A stretch of DNA of 64,000 nucleotides from Candidatus Gallacutalibacter stercoravium (GTDB taxonomy: Bacteria; Bacillota; Clostridia; Oscillospirales; Acutalibacteraceae): NCBI GenBank assembly GCA_018716975.1, contig DVJE01000044.1, forward strand, positions 61,279 through 125,278, given 5' to 3'. Positions 16,991 to 24,763 of this stretch are shown one piece after another. The notes under the pieces are model-generated. The model saw nothing but the letters and a program-made list of their open reading frames with translations. It was not told the DNA's origin and made no database searches. Made by a program: the position numbers and the translations under genes. The number at the start of each line of letters is the position of its first letter. The stretch's first letter is position 1.

Positions 16991-17082
16991 CCCCCGGATA
17001 TGCACAAAAGCGATTGCCACCCGGCGGCATGCCTGTGCTGCGCCGGTGTGGACTCATCAATGAAATAGAGAGGATGTCAGCC

Positions 17083-18204
17083 ATGTCGAAAATCAAAAGC
17101 ATACAGCCTGTTTTCACCGGGCGCTCCCTGTTTGCCCTGGTTACCACCGAAGACGGCCTTACCGGTTTGGGGGAGGGTACCCTCAATTCCCGGGTGGAAG
17201 CTGTGGCGGCCACGCTGAAAAATCTGGAAGAAGTGGCTGTGGGCAAGGAGGCCGGTAACATCGAGTTTTTGTGGCAGGATATTCACCGCGGCACCTTCTG
17301 GCGGGGCGGCCCGGTGCTGGAGTCGGCCCTTTCGGCACTAGATGCAGCGCTGTGGGATATCAAGGGTAAGGCGCTTAACACCCCGGTTTACAATTTGCTG
17401 GGGGGCAAGTGCCGGGATAAGATCCGCATGTACAGCCACTGCGGCGGCGCTACACCCGACGAACTGTGCCGCGGGGCAGAAGCGCGCATTAAGCAAGGTT
17501 TTACTGTGCTGCGCATCTGCCCCCACGATTTGTTGGGGGAAGACGGCAGCTACGAGCCCCGGGCTCAGGTGCGCAAAAGCGTTGCCTTTATGAAGGCCCT
17601 GCGGGAGTTTGTGGGGCCCGACATTGAGATTATTTTTGAAGTACACACCCGTTTAACCCCGGTTTACGCCATCGAGCTATGCAACAGCATTGCCGAATAT
17701 AAGCCTATTTTTGTAGAGGATCCCCTGCGCGCCGACAGCCCCGAAAGTTTTCGTGTGCTGCGCAGCCACACCAACGTGCCCCTGGGCACAGGGGAAAAAT
17801 TTGGCCCCCTGTGGGATTACAAGACGCTCATCGAAGAGGATCTTATCGATTATGTGCGCACCGATGTGTGCAACTGCGGCGGTATCAGCGCGATGCGGAA
17901 AATCGCCGGTTACGCCGAGGCCCATTATATAGAAATGGTGCCCCATGGCCTGCCCAGCGCAGTGGGTATGATGGCTGCCCTGCACACCGATATGGCCACC
18001 CCCAACTTCTGTATGCAGGAATCAGGCCTATATGCCCAAATCAGCCCCTGCCTAAAGGTGGACGCCGAATTGAAAGACGGTTTTATGTTGCTGGGCGACA
18101 AGCCGGGCTTGGGCATTGAACTGGATATGGATAAGCTGGAGCCCTTTCACAACGCCGAACATCCCCACTGGCGCCGCCAAGACGGCAGCGTGCAGGATTG
18201 GTAA
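17083..18204 (+). CDS. Enolase-superfamily sugar-acid dehydratase (galactonate dehydratase-like)
   Basis: The 373-residue protein belongs to the mandelate racemase/muconate lactonising group. Visible active-site segments are IIFEVHTRLTP (metal ligand followed by H-x-R), FVEDPLRADSPE, GTGEKFG and VPHGLPSAVG (general-base histidine region). It resembles D-galactonate/D-gluconate-type dehydratases, which convert an aldonate to a 2-keto-3-deoxy acid, exactly the substrate of the kinase encoded next. The ATG at 17083 (MSKIKS) was chosen because the N-terminal capping domain starts there; two ATGs upstream are also in frame. Confidence 0.82.
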   Translation: MSKIKSIQPVFTGRSLFALVTTEDGLTGLGEGTLNSRVEAVAATLKNLEEVAVGKEAGNIEFLWQDIHRGTFWRGGPVLESALSALDAALWDIKGKALNTPVYNLLGGKCRDKIRMYSHCGGATPDELCRGAEARIKQGFTVLRICPHDLLGEDGSYEPRAQVRKSVAFMKALREFVGPDIEIIFEVHTRLTPVYAIELCNSIAEYKPIFVEDPLRADSPESFRVLRSHTNVPLGTGEKFGPLWDYKTLIEEDLIDYVRTDVCNCGGISAMRKIAGYAEAHYIEMVPHGLPSAVGMMAALHTDMATPNFCMQESGLYAQISPCLKVDAELKDGFMLLGDKPGLGIELDMDKLEPFHNAEHPHWRRQDGSVQDW

Positions 18205-18348
18205 CCTCCACCCTTAGCAAAGCCGAATAGGCGGCTTGAGCGATCGATACTAGGCCGGCGGAGAACTTGTGTAACGATAACGAGGCCCGGTGATACGTCG
18301 CCAAACGGAACGTAACAAACGATGATAAAAAGAAAGGACGGAACCCTT

Positions 18349-19299
18349 ATGCCAGAGCTCCTTACCATTGGCGAAACTATGGCGGCCTTTGCGCCGCGCG
18401 AAAACGGGCCGCTATGTTACATACATGACTTTACCCTTCGGGCAGCGGGCAGTGAAAGCAATGTGGCCGCCGGCGTGTGCAAGCTGGGCCATACAGCCGG
18501 GTGGATCAGCCGCTTGGGCGGCGACGGTTTGGGGCGTTTTATATTAAACGCCGTACGGGCCGATGGGGTAGACGCTTCTCATGTGCCGGTGGTGGAAGGG
18601 GAACGCACCGGCGCGATGGTAAAGGAAATGAGCGCAGGCGGTGAAACCAGCGTTTATTATTACCGGGATGGCTCGGCGTTTTCCCACTATATCCCCGAGA
18701 TGCTGGATGAGGGCTACCTTGCAGATTGCCGGGTGTTGTACCTCACTGGCATCACACCCCTGCTGGGGGAAGGCTGCTTGCAGGCCGTGCAAAGGGCGCT
18801 GCAAGCAGCCCGGGCAGCCGGGGCGATGATTGCCTTTGACCCCAACATACGCCTAAAGCTTTGGGCCGGGCGGGATTGCGCCCCGCTGATTCGTGGATTA
18901 ATGTTGCAAAGTGATATCGCCCTGTTGGGTGTGGACGAGGCGCAACGTCTGCTGGGAACCGGCAGCCCCAAGGAAATATGCGAAATCCTTTTCCGAGAAG
19001 GCCGCGTGCGCATGGTTGCCATCAAAAACGGGGATCAAGGCGCATGGGCCGCTGTGCCGGGGGAGCTTTATCCCATAAAGCCCCATCCCTGCCGGTGTAT
19101 TGATCCTGTGGGGGCAGGAGATTCTTTCAACGCCGGTTTTTTATGCGGTGTTCTGGAAGAGGCCCCGGTCTTGCGGTGCGGAGAGATGGGAGCCGTTTGC
19201 GGCGCGTTGGCCACCCAAACGGTGGGCGATACCGAAGGCCAGCCCACTCGCCGTCAGCTGGATAGCATTTTGCAAAATAGTGATGCGGTTTACCGATAA
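18349..19299 (+). CDS. kdgK: 2-keto-3-deoxygluconate kinase (PfkB family)
   Basis: The 316-residue protein starts MPELLTIGETMAAFAPRENG, typical of KDG kinases, and has the substrate-binding AAGSESNVAAGVCKLG segment. The PfkB signature is DPVGAGDSFNAGF (252-264) with catalytic D258. It phosphorylates 2-keto-3-deoxygluconate to KDPG, which the aldolase two genes down would cleave. The ATG at 18349 follows AGAAAGGA. General sugar-kinase activity on another 2-keto acid cannot be excluded. Confidence 0.85.
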   Translation: MPELLTIGETMAAFAPRENGPLCYIHDFTLRAAGSESNVAAGVCKLGHTAGWISRLGGDGLGRFILNAVRADGVDASHVPVVEGERTGAMVKEMSAGGETSVYYYRDGSAFSHYIPEMLDEGYLADCRVLYLTGITPLLGEGCLQAVQRALQAARAAGAMIAFDPNIRLKLWAGRDCAPLIRGLMLQSDIALLGVDEAQRLLGTGSPKEICEILFREGRVRMVAIKNGDQGAWAAVPGELYPIKPHPCRCIDPVGAGDSFNAGFLCGVLEEAPVLRCGEMGAVCGALATQTVGDTEGQPTRRQLDSILQNSDAVYR

Positions 19300-19344
19300 A
19301 AGAGTGGTTTTCCGATAACTTATAGCAGAATGTAGCCGGCTGAA

Positions 19345-19382
19345 AAGTTTTCAACATCTTGTTAACAGCTGGTTGAAAACTT
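19345..19382 (+). repeat. Inverted repeat centred on GTTAAC inside the sugar-acid operon
   Basis: An 11-bp perfect repeat (AAGTTTTCAAC at 19345-19355 with its complement at 19372-19382) flanks a 16-base centre that contains the palindrome GTTAAC. It lies in the longest gap of the operon (253 bases), upstream of the UroD-like gene. It could be an operator for an internal promoter or an RNA hairpin; there is no T-tract. Confidence 0.5.
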
Positions 19383-19552
19383 GAAGGCTCAACCGGTAAG
19401 CCGGCACAAATGAAACAGCGGCCTTTTGGCAGCAAGGGGCTGGGGCGTGCTGGCAAGAAGGCGGGTAACTGAGCCAGTGGCGCAACCGTTACGACAGCAG
19501 CGCAGCTTACACGGAAAACGCATGCAATCTCAAAGTTTAAGGAGAAACGAAC

Positions 19553-20650
19553 ATGATTGATTTTTCTAAAGAGCAGTGGGAAAAGGTACGGCACGCCTAC
19601 CGCAATTGGTGGGCGGGCGAACTGGAGCGGCCGTTAATCGCATATGAAAAGTCTCAACAAGGGCAGTTACCGCCGCCGAAAATGAAGGAGCCGGTTGGGC
19701 AGCGGCATTTTGGCGATCTGAACTGCTCCACTGACGATATCGCCCAGCGGATCGTGTATGATCTGAGCTGCAAAACATACGAGGGCGACGCTTATCCATT
19801 ATGCAATATGGATTTTTCCGGCCCCGGCGTGCTGGCCGCCTATCTGGGCGGCAGGGTTGTGGTAAGTAGGGAAGGGATGATTTGGTTTTATCCCATGGAA
19901 AACCGGCCGGAAATCAACAAGTTACACCTAAGTTTTGATCCCAATAATCTTTGGTACCAACGTACGGTTGAAATTATTCGCAAAGTGAAGGCGTTATCCG
20001 GCGGAAATATGGTGATGGGGTTCCCAGATTTGGGCGGCGTTATGGATGTTTTAAGCGCATTTTTCCCATCAGAGGAATTATTTTTTGCCATGGCGGACCA
20101 GCCGCAAGAAGTAAAACGGCTGCTTGGTGAAATAGAAACGGCGTGGTACACTGTTTACAATCTGCTTTATCAGGAGTTTTCCGGTTTTCAAGGCTACTCT
20201 TGCTGGTCGGGCATTTACAGCGAACGAAAAACCTACATTCATCAGTGCGACTTTTGCTATATGATCGGGCCCGACGATTTTGATGAGTTTGTACTCCCCA
20301 CACTAAAACGGCAATTTGTTTTTACCGACGACAGCATCTACCATCTGGACGGAAAAGGTGAGCTCGTTCATCTGGATAAGATTCTGGCCTGCGACAATCT
20401 GAAGGGTGTTCAGTGGGTTCCCGGCGACGGCAACGGTCTTCACACAGACTATCCTGAGGTGATGCGCAAGATTCTACATGGTGGCAAAAACACGTATGTT
20501 TGGGGAGGGGAGACCCTATTGCATGATCTTTTGCGGCAAACCGGAACCTTAAAAGGGGTTTATATGCACTATTGGCCGCAACAAGGTGAGCAAACAGATA
20601 TCAATCAGCTTTTCGCATCTTTATGCGAAACGGGTAGCAGCAACCGGTAA
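19553..20650 (+). CDS. Uroporphyrinogen decarboxylase superfamily protein of unknown substrate
   Basis: The 365-residue protein starts with a helical FSKEQWEKVRHAYRNWWAGELERP segment and has MVMGFPDLGGVMDVLSAF and a C-terminal YVWGGETLLHDLLRQTGTLKGVYMHY, features of a divergent UroD/MtaA-like fold found often in gut Clostridia next to carbohydrate genes. True UroD acts in haem synthesis and MtaA-type relatives move methyl groups to coenzyme M or corrinoids. Neither pathway is visible in this operon, so the reaction here is unknown. The ATG follows AAGGAG. Confidence 0.65.
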   Translation: MIDFSKEQWEKVRHAYRNWWAGELERPLIAYEKSQQGQLPPPKMKEPVGQRHFGDLNCSTDDIAQRIVYDLSCKTYEGDAYPLCNMDFSGPGVLAAYLGGRVVVSREGMIWFYPMENRPEINKLHLSFDPNNLWYQRTVEIIRKVKALSGGNMVMGFPDLGGVMDVLSAFFPSEELFFAMADQPQEVKRLLGEIETAWYTVYNLLYQEFSGFQGYSCWSGIYSERKTYIHQCDFCYMIGPDDFDEFVLPTLKRQFVFTDDSIYHLDGKGELVHLDKILACDNLKGVQWVPGDGNGLHTDYPEVMRKILHGGKNTYVWGGETLLHDLLRQTGTLKGVYMHYWPQQGEQTDINQLFASLCETGSSNR

Positions 20651-20773
20651 GCCAAGCCGTATCGCCCAGTGCGGCCTGTAAAAAATGGCAGCAGCCGAAT
20701 GGAAGGCGCCGTTTGCTACCCCCCAATTGATTTGCTTATTTCTATTATTTCTATAACGATAAGGAGAATTGCC

Positions 20774-21463
20774 ATGCAAAATCCCTCCGCTGCTTTTATC
20801 CCCTTTGTTACCTCCCCCGCTTCCGCCTCCATGGCGCAGCTGATCCAAAACCACCCTGTGGTGGCTATTTTGCGCAATTTACCCACACAGCAAGCCTTGC
20901 CCTACGCTCAGGCTGCCATGGACGGCGGGGTAACTGCCTTTGAGGTGGCTATGAATTCCCCCAACGCCTTACAGCAGATCGCGCTGCTCAAAGACCGCCT
21001 GGGCCCTCAGGCGGTCATCGGGGCGGGCACGGTGCTTTCGCCCCGCATGGCCGGGGAAGCGCTGGCCGCAGGGGCTTCCTTCTTGCTTTCCCCCAGCGCC
21101 GATGAGGATACCTTGCGTTATTGTCAGGGCCACGGCGTACTTTTTTTGCCTGGGGTGCTTACGCCCAGCGATGTGGCGCTTTGCTTGCGCTATGGTTATA
21201 CCACCCTAAAGCTGTTTCCGGCGGGGGACTTTCCGCCCGGCTATATCAAAAGTCTGCAAGGGCCCTTTGACAATACCCGCTATGTGGCGGTGGGGGGCGT
21301 CAACCGAGAGAACGCCGCCTCCTTTATCCAAGCCGGCTATGTGGGGGTAGGCGTGGGCGGCGGCCTTATCGATGCCCGCCTGGTGCAGGAGCAACGGTGG
21401 GACGAAGCCGCCCGCCAGGTGGAACAGCTGACCGAGCGGGTTAACCGTGCGCTGGGCCGGTGA
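20774..21463 (+). CDS. eda: KDPG/KHG aldolase (2-dehydro-3-deoxyphosphogluconate aldolase)
   Basis: This class I aldolase has 229 residues. GGVTAFEVAMNSP carries the conserved glutamate, IGAGTVLSP follows, and the Schiff-base lysine is K146 in TTLKLFPAG. It cleaves KDPG to pyruvate and glyceraldehyde 3-phosphate, completing the Entner-Doudoroff-like route formed with the dehydratase and kinase upstream. The ATG at 20774 follows AAGGAG; the longer upstream frame is not family-like. Confidence 0.88.
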   Translation: MQNPSAAFIPFVTSPASASMAQLIQNHPVVAILRNLPTQQALPYAQAAMDGGVTAFEVAMNSPNALQQIALLKDRLGPQAVIGAGTVLSPRMAGEALAAGASFLLSPSADEDTLRYCQGHGVLFLPGVLTPSDVALCLRYGYTTLKLFPAGDFPPGYIKSLQGPFDNTRYVAVGGVNRENAASFIQAGYVGVGVGGGLIDARLVQEQRWDEAARQVEQLTERVNRALGR

Positions 21464-21578
21464 CCGGCGTAATGCCTCAAACACTTTTGCGCAGAAAACC
21501 GTAGAGTGAGCTTGCGGCTACACGATGTAGCTAGAAAAGCACGCGCCGAGATGGGGTAAAGAAAAGGAGACTGGATAC

Positions 21579-23147
21579 GTGAAAAACATTGTAAATATTA
21601 TCAATTTTGCCCGCGGAGTGGAACCCCGCGACCCCAATGTGGATTTGTGGGGTACGCTGGAAACAGAGTTGAAACTCTGCAGGGAGTATGGCTTTGTTAA
21701 CACTGTGCTGTTGCAATACGACGCTTTGATTCAGCCGGAATATCCAAAGCTGGTAAAGCAATACCAGGATCTGTCTCAGCCGGGGCTGTGGATGGAGGTT
21801 GTTGAACCTTTGGCCCAGGTTGCGGGTATCCCATGGCGGGGCCGCTGGCCGTGGGATTGGCACAGCGACGTGGGCTTTCTCATCGGTTATGAACCCCAGG
21901 AGAGAAAGCGTTTGATTGATGCCGCCTTTTCCAAGTTCCGTGAAATTTTCGGCCATTATCCCAGCACGGTGGGATCCTGGCATATCGACGCGGTGTCCCT
22001 GGACTATATGCGGCAGCAGTACGGCGTGGTAGCCTCCTGCAACTGCAAGGATCAGTACGGCACCGACGGTTACACGATGTGGGGCGGTTATTACAACGGG
22101 GCCTACTACCCCTCTAAAAAGAACATGTTTTGCCCTGCACAGACATTAGAAAATCAGATCTCCCTGCCGGTATTTCGCATGCTGGGTTCCGATCCTATCC
22201 ATCAATATGATTTCGGCCTGGGCCAGCAGGGCAACTACGATCCCAGCAACTGCCAAGGGGTGGCCACATTAGAGCCGATTTATGACAACGCAGGCGCTGA
22301 TCCCCAATGGGTGGATTGGTACTTTAAAGAAAATTTTAACGGCAAAAGCCTTTGCTTTGCCTACACCCAGGCCGGGCAAGAAAATTCCTTTGGCTGGCCA
22401 GATATTAGCAAGGGCCTGCCTATGCAGTTTGAAAAGCTCAAGCGGATGCAGGAATTGGGAGAAGTAGAGATCGAAACGCTGGAGCAAAGCGGGCGGTGGT
22501 TTGCCGGGCATTACCAAACGACCCCCGCAGCCGCTATGTGTATCGATAGCGACTACAGCCCTGCGCAGAACAAAACCGTGTGGTATTACAACCGCTTTTA
22601 CCGCACCAATCTGCTTTTTGAAGCCAATAAGCTGTGGATTCGGGATCTTTATTTGTTCGACGAGCAATTTGAAGAAAAGTATCTGGATGAAAAAGAAACC
22701 CAGAATCTTTGCGGCTTTTACAACTTGCCAGTGATGGACGGCTTTCGCTTTAGCCGCGGGGTTGTTAGGGCGGGTATCTACCCGGTGGTAAACGGAAAAG
22801 ACTTTACCTCCCCGGCAGCATATTGGAGCTGTACCGAGGGTAACGATACAGTTGCCGCAGGTTTGGGAGAGGATCTTGTTTATCGGATGGAGGATCATCG
22901 TCTCACGGTGCGCTGCCGGGCGGAGGGCTGGCGGCTGGTGTGGAAGCTGCCCCAGCAGACAGCAGACGCCCTGCCTTACCAGAGCGTGACGCCGAAAGAG
23001 CTTTTCCTTTCGTTTGCCGGATATACCCGCAAGCAGCACCGCTATTCCTTAAAGCTGGAACAGGGTGTTTTTGAAGCAGCCGGCCCTCATGGTTCCAACA
23101 TCTCCGTGCGCCCCGAGAACGGAGCGGTGGTTTTCCGGCTGGGATAA
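21579..23147 (+). CDS. Unrecognised 522-residue protein, possibly DUF3863/DUF3864-like carbohydrate enzyme
   Basis: The gene starts with GTG at 21579 behind AAAAGGAG. The protein has no signal peptide or membrane helix. The N-terminal two thirds look like a polysaccharide-deacetylase or TIM-barrel fold, with WPWDWHSDVGFLIGYEP and GSWHIDAVSLDYMRQQYGVVA, rich in aromatic and acidic residues. The last ~120 residues look like a beta-sandwich. This resembles the DUF3863-DUF3864 architecture of gut bacteria, but I cannot confirm it. Its place in the operon suggests a role in handling the oligosaccharide substrate. Confidence 0.5.
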   Translation: MKNIVNIINFARGVEPRDPNVDLWGTLETELKLCREYGFVNTVLLQYDALIQPEYPKLVKQYQDLSQPGLWMEVVEPLAQVAGIPWRGRWPWDWHSDVGFLIGYEPQERKRLIDAAFSKFREIFGHYPSTVGSWHIDAVSLDYMRQQYGVVASCNCKDQYGTDGYTMWGGYYNGAYYPSKKNMFCPAQTLENQISLPVFRMLGSDPIHQYDFGLGQQGNYDPSNCQGVATLEPIYDNAGADPQWVDWYFKENFNGKSLCFAYTQAGQENSFGWPDISKGLPMQFEKLKRMQELGEVEIETLEQSGRWFAGHYQTTPAAAMCIDSDYSPAQNKTVWYYNRFYRTNLLFEANKLWIRDLYLFDEQFEEKYLDEKETQNLCGFYNLPVMDGFRFSRGVVRAGIYPVVNGKDFTSPAAYWSCTEGNDTVAAGLGEDLVYRMEDHRLTVRCRAEGWRLVWKLPQQTADALPYQSVTPKELFLSFAGYTRKQHRYSLKLEQGVFEAAGPHGSNISVRPENGAVVFRLG

Positions 23148-23231
23148 CATACAGAATGAAGTAAAGCGAAAACGCCAGGCCGGCTTTACGGTTTGGCGTT
23201 TTGCATAGCCAATAGACAAAGGAGAAGGTCA

Positions 23232-24365
23232 ATGCAAACAAAAGCCGATAACCAAGCGGAAATCGAGCGCGTAATAGAAGTTTTTCACCGAAAAAAGCCG
23301 ATAAACTACACGCTCCAAGAAATCCGCCAGGAAGAAAGCGACAGCAGGTGGGTGCTCTTTGTTTCCTTTGCCAAAGAGAGGTTCGTTATCAAGATTGCAG
23401 CCAATGGATTCACCACCCAACAGCGGGTGGAGGGATGGAATACGTTGATTGCTGCGTATACCGAAATGGGGTATTACAGTCCAAAGCTTTTAAAAAGTCT
23501 AACGGGGCACTTTTCAGAAAGAATCACCTTTCAAAACAAACAATGCGTTGTGTGGGAGGAAGAGTTTTGCCCATACCATCTGCAAAACAGCCTTGATGAA
23601 AGGTTATATCGAAATGCTGATGGGAGTTATTCGTATCAAAACGACGTTTTTGCCTTTGTGGGTAAGGTTGCACAAAAGCATTTTGATAACTTCCCCTACC
23701 CGTCGGGATGGGTGCGGTTTGAACCCTATGGCAGTGATGAAATCTGCGACGAGGTTACGGATTGTGTCCATACCTTTGACAGGTTGGTTCGCACCAAGGC
23801 GCCCCGCTTTATTCCCCGATGGGAAAGTATCCTTGGGTTGTTCCGTGAAAACAGTGCGAGGTTGCAAAAGATATATCATAACCTGCCCACCTCGGTGTTT
23901 CAGGCCGACGCCTGCGGCGGCAACCTTGTTTTGGATGAAAACGGCCGCTTTATGGGGGTAATCGATTATAACCTTGCAGGTAAAGACACTGCCTTAAATA
24001 TGTTTTTATCTATGATCCTCTTTGAATATAGCCGCCATAGAAAGCAGGCGCAGGACCCCGGCGTGTTGCCCGGCCTCAATAAAGAAACGCAGGATTCCGT
24101 TATCGCAATTATGCTGCAAATTCTAAGGGATATTAAAAAATACTACCGGTTTCATGAGTTAGAAGCCGCGGCAGCCCCACTTTTGTATAAGTATATCGAT
24201 ACGGTGACCTATGAAGCGATAGATACGCTTGAGACCTATGCCGATGAAGAGGAAAAACTCCATCTTCTGTTTGATTTTATGGAATACCAGCTGACGAACG
24301 ATACCATTGATTTTAAAGCCGCCATGCTGGGCGAAAACGGACCTGGCCGCGATTTTCCTGTTTAG
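23232..24365 (+). CDS. Aminoglycoside-phosphotransferase-like small-molecule kinase
   Basis: The 377-residue protein has the APH/choline-kinase catalytic signature in variant form: VFQADACGGNLVLD, where D-x4-N is kept but the usual histidine before the aspartate is glutamine, followed by VIDYNLAG for the metal-binding loop. N-terminal RFVIKIAANGF fits the ATP-lysine strand. As the last gene of the sugar-acid operon it may phosphorylate a sugar (as homoserine- or fructosamine-kinase relatives do) rather than an antibiotic. The ATG at 23232 follows AAAGGAGAAGG. Confidence 0.7.
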   Translation: MQTKADNQAEIERVIEVFHRKKPINYTLQEIRQEESDSRWVLFVSFAKERFVIKIAANGFTTQQRVEGWNTLIAAYTEMGYYSPKLLKSLTGHFSERITFQNKQCVVWEEEFCPYHLQNSLDERLYRNADGSYSYQNDVFAFVGKVAQKHFDNFPYPSGWVRFEPYGSDEICDEVTDCVHTFDRLVRTKAPRFIPRWESILGLFRENSARLQKIYHNLPTSVFQADACGGNLVLDENGRFMGVIDYNLAGKDTALNMFLSMILFEYSRHRKQAQDPGVLPGLNKETQDSVIAIMLQILRDIKKYYRFHELEAAAAPLLYKYIDTVTYEAIDTLETYADEEEKLHLLFDFMEYQLTNDTIDFKAAMLGENGPGRDFPV

Positions 24366-24591
24366 AAAACAAGGAGAAAAATTTATAGGTCTTATGGCGG
24401 TAGTGAGCTATATTAACACTTTCCTCACAAATATCTAAATTTATGCATATTACATAACGAATGGCGTTTTTTTCGTGATAAAGCTTTTGAATTTTGGGCA
24501 AAGCGCCTTCTCTATGAAAAAAGAGATCCGGGCCAATTTCATGCGGTTTTTAGGCGGTTTTCACAGTCTTTTGCGATTGAGGAATTATTGG

Positions 24592-24620
24592 TTGAATTTG
24601 CGGCAAAATTCAGATATAAT
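24592..24620 (+). promoter_or_regulatory. Sigma-A promoter of glycogen phosphorylase
   Basis: TTGAAT (24592-24597), a 17-base spacer and TATAAT (24615-24620) lie in the 398-base gap before glgP. I see no gene in that gap. Confidence 0.7.
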
Positions 24621-24763
24621 GGGCATGAGTAACAAATTGTTTGTTTACCGTTTTTTGTGGTGTTGCCGCATTTTCAATAGAGTTTGTACGCTTCACCGTC
24701 GTTTGCCAGCCGTGCCCGGTATGATACCGGCGCGGCGGTTACTCTTTAGAAAGGGGTTTGCAT

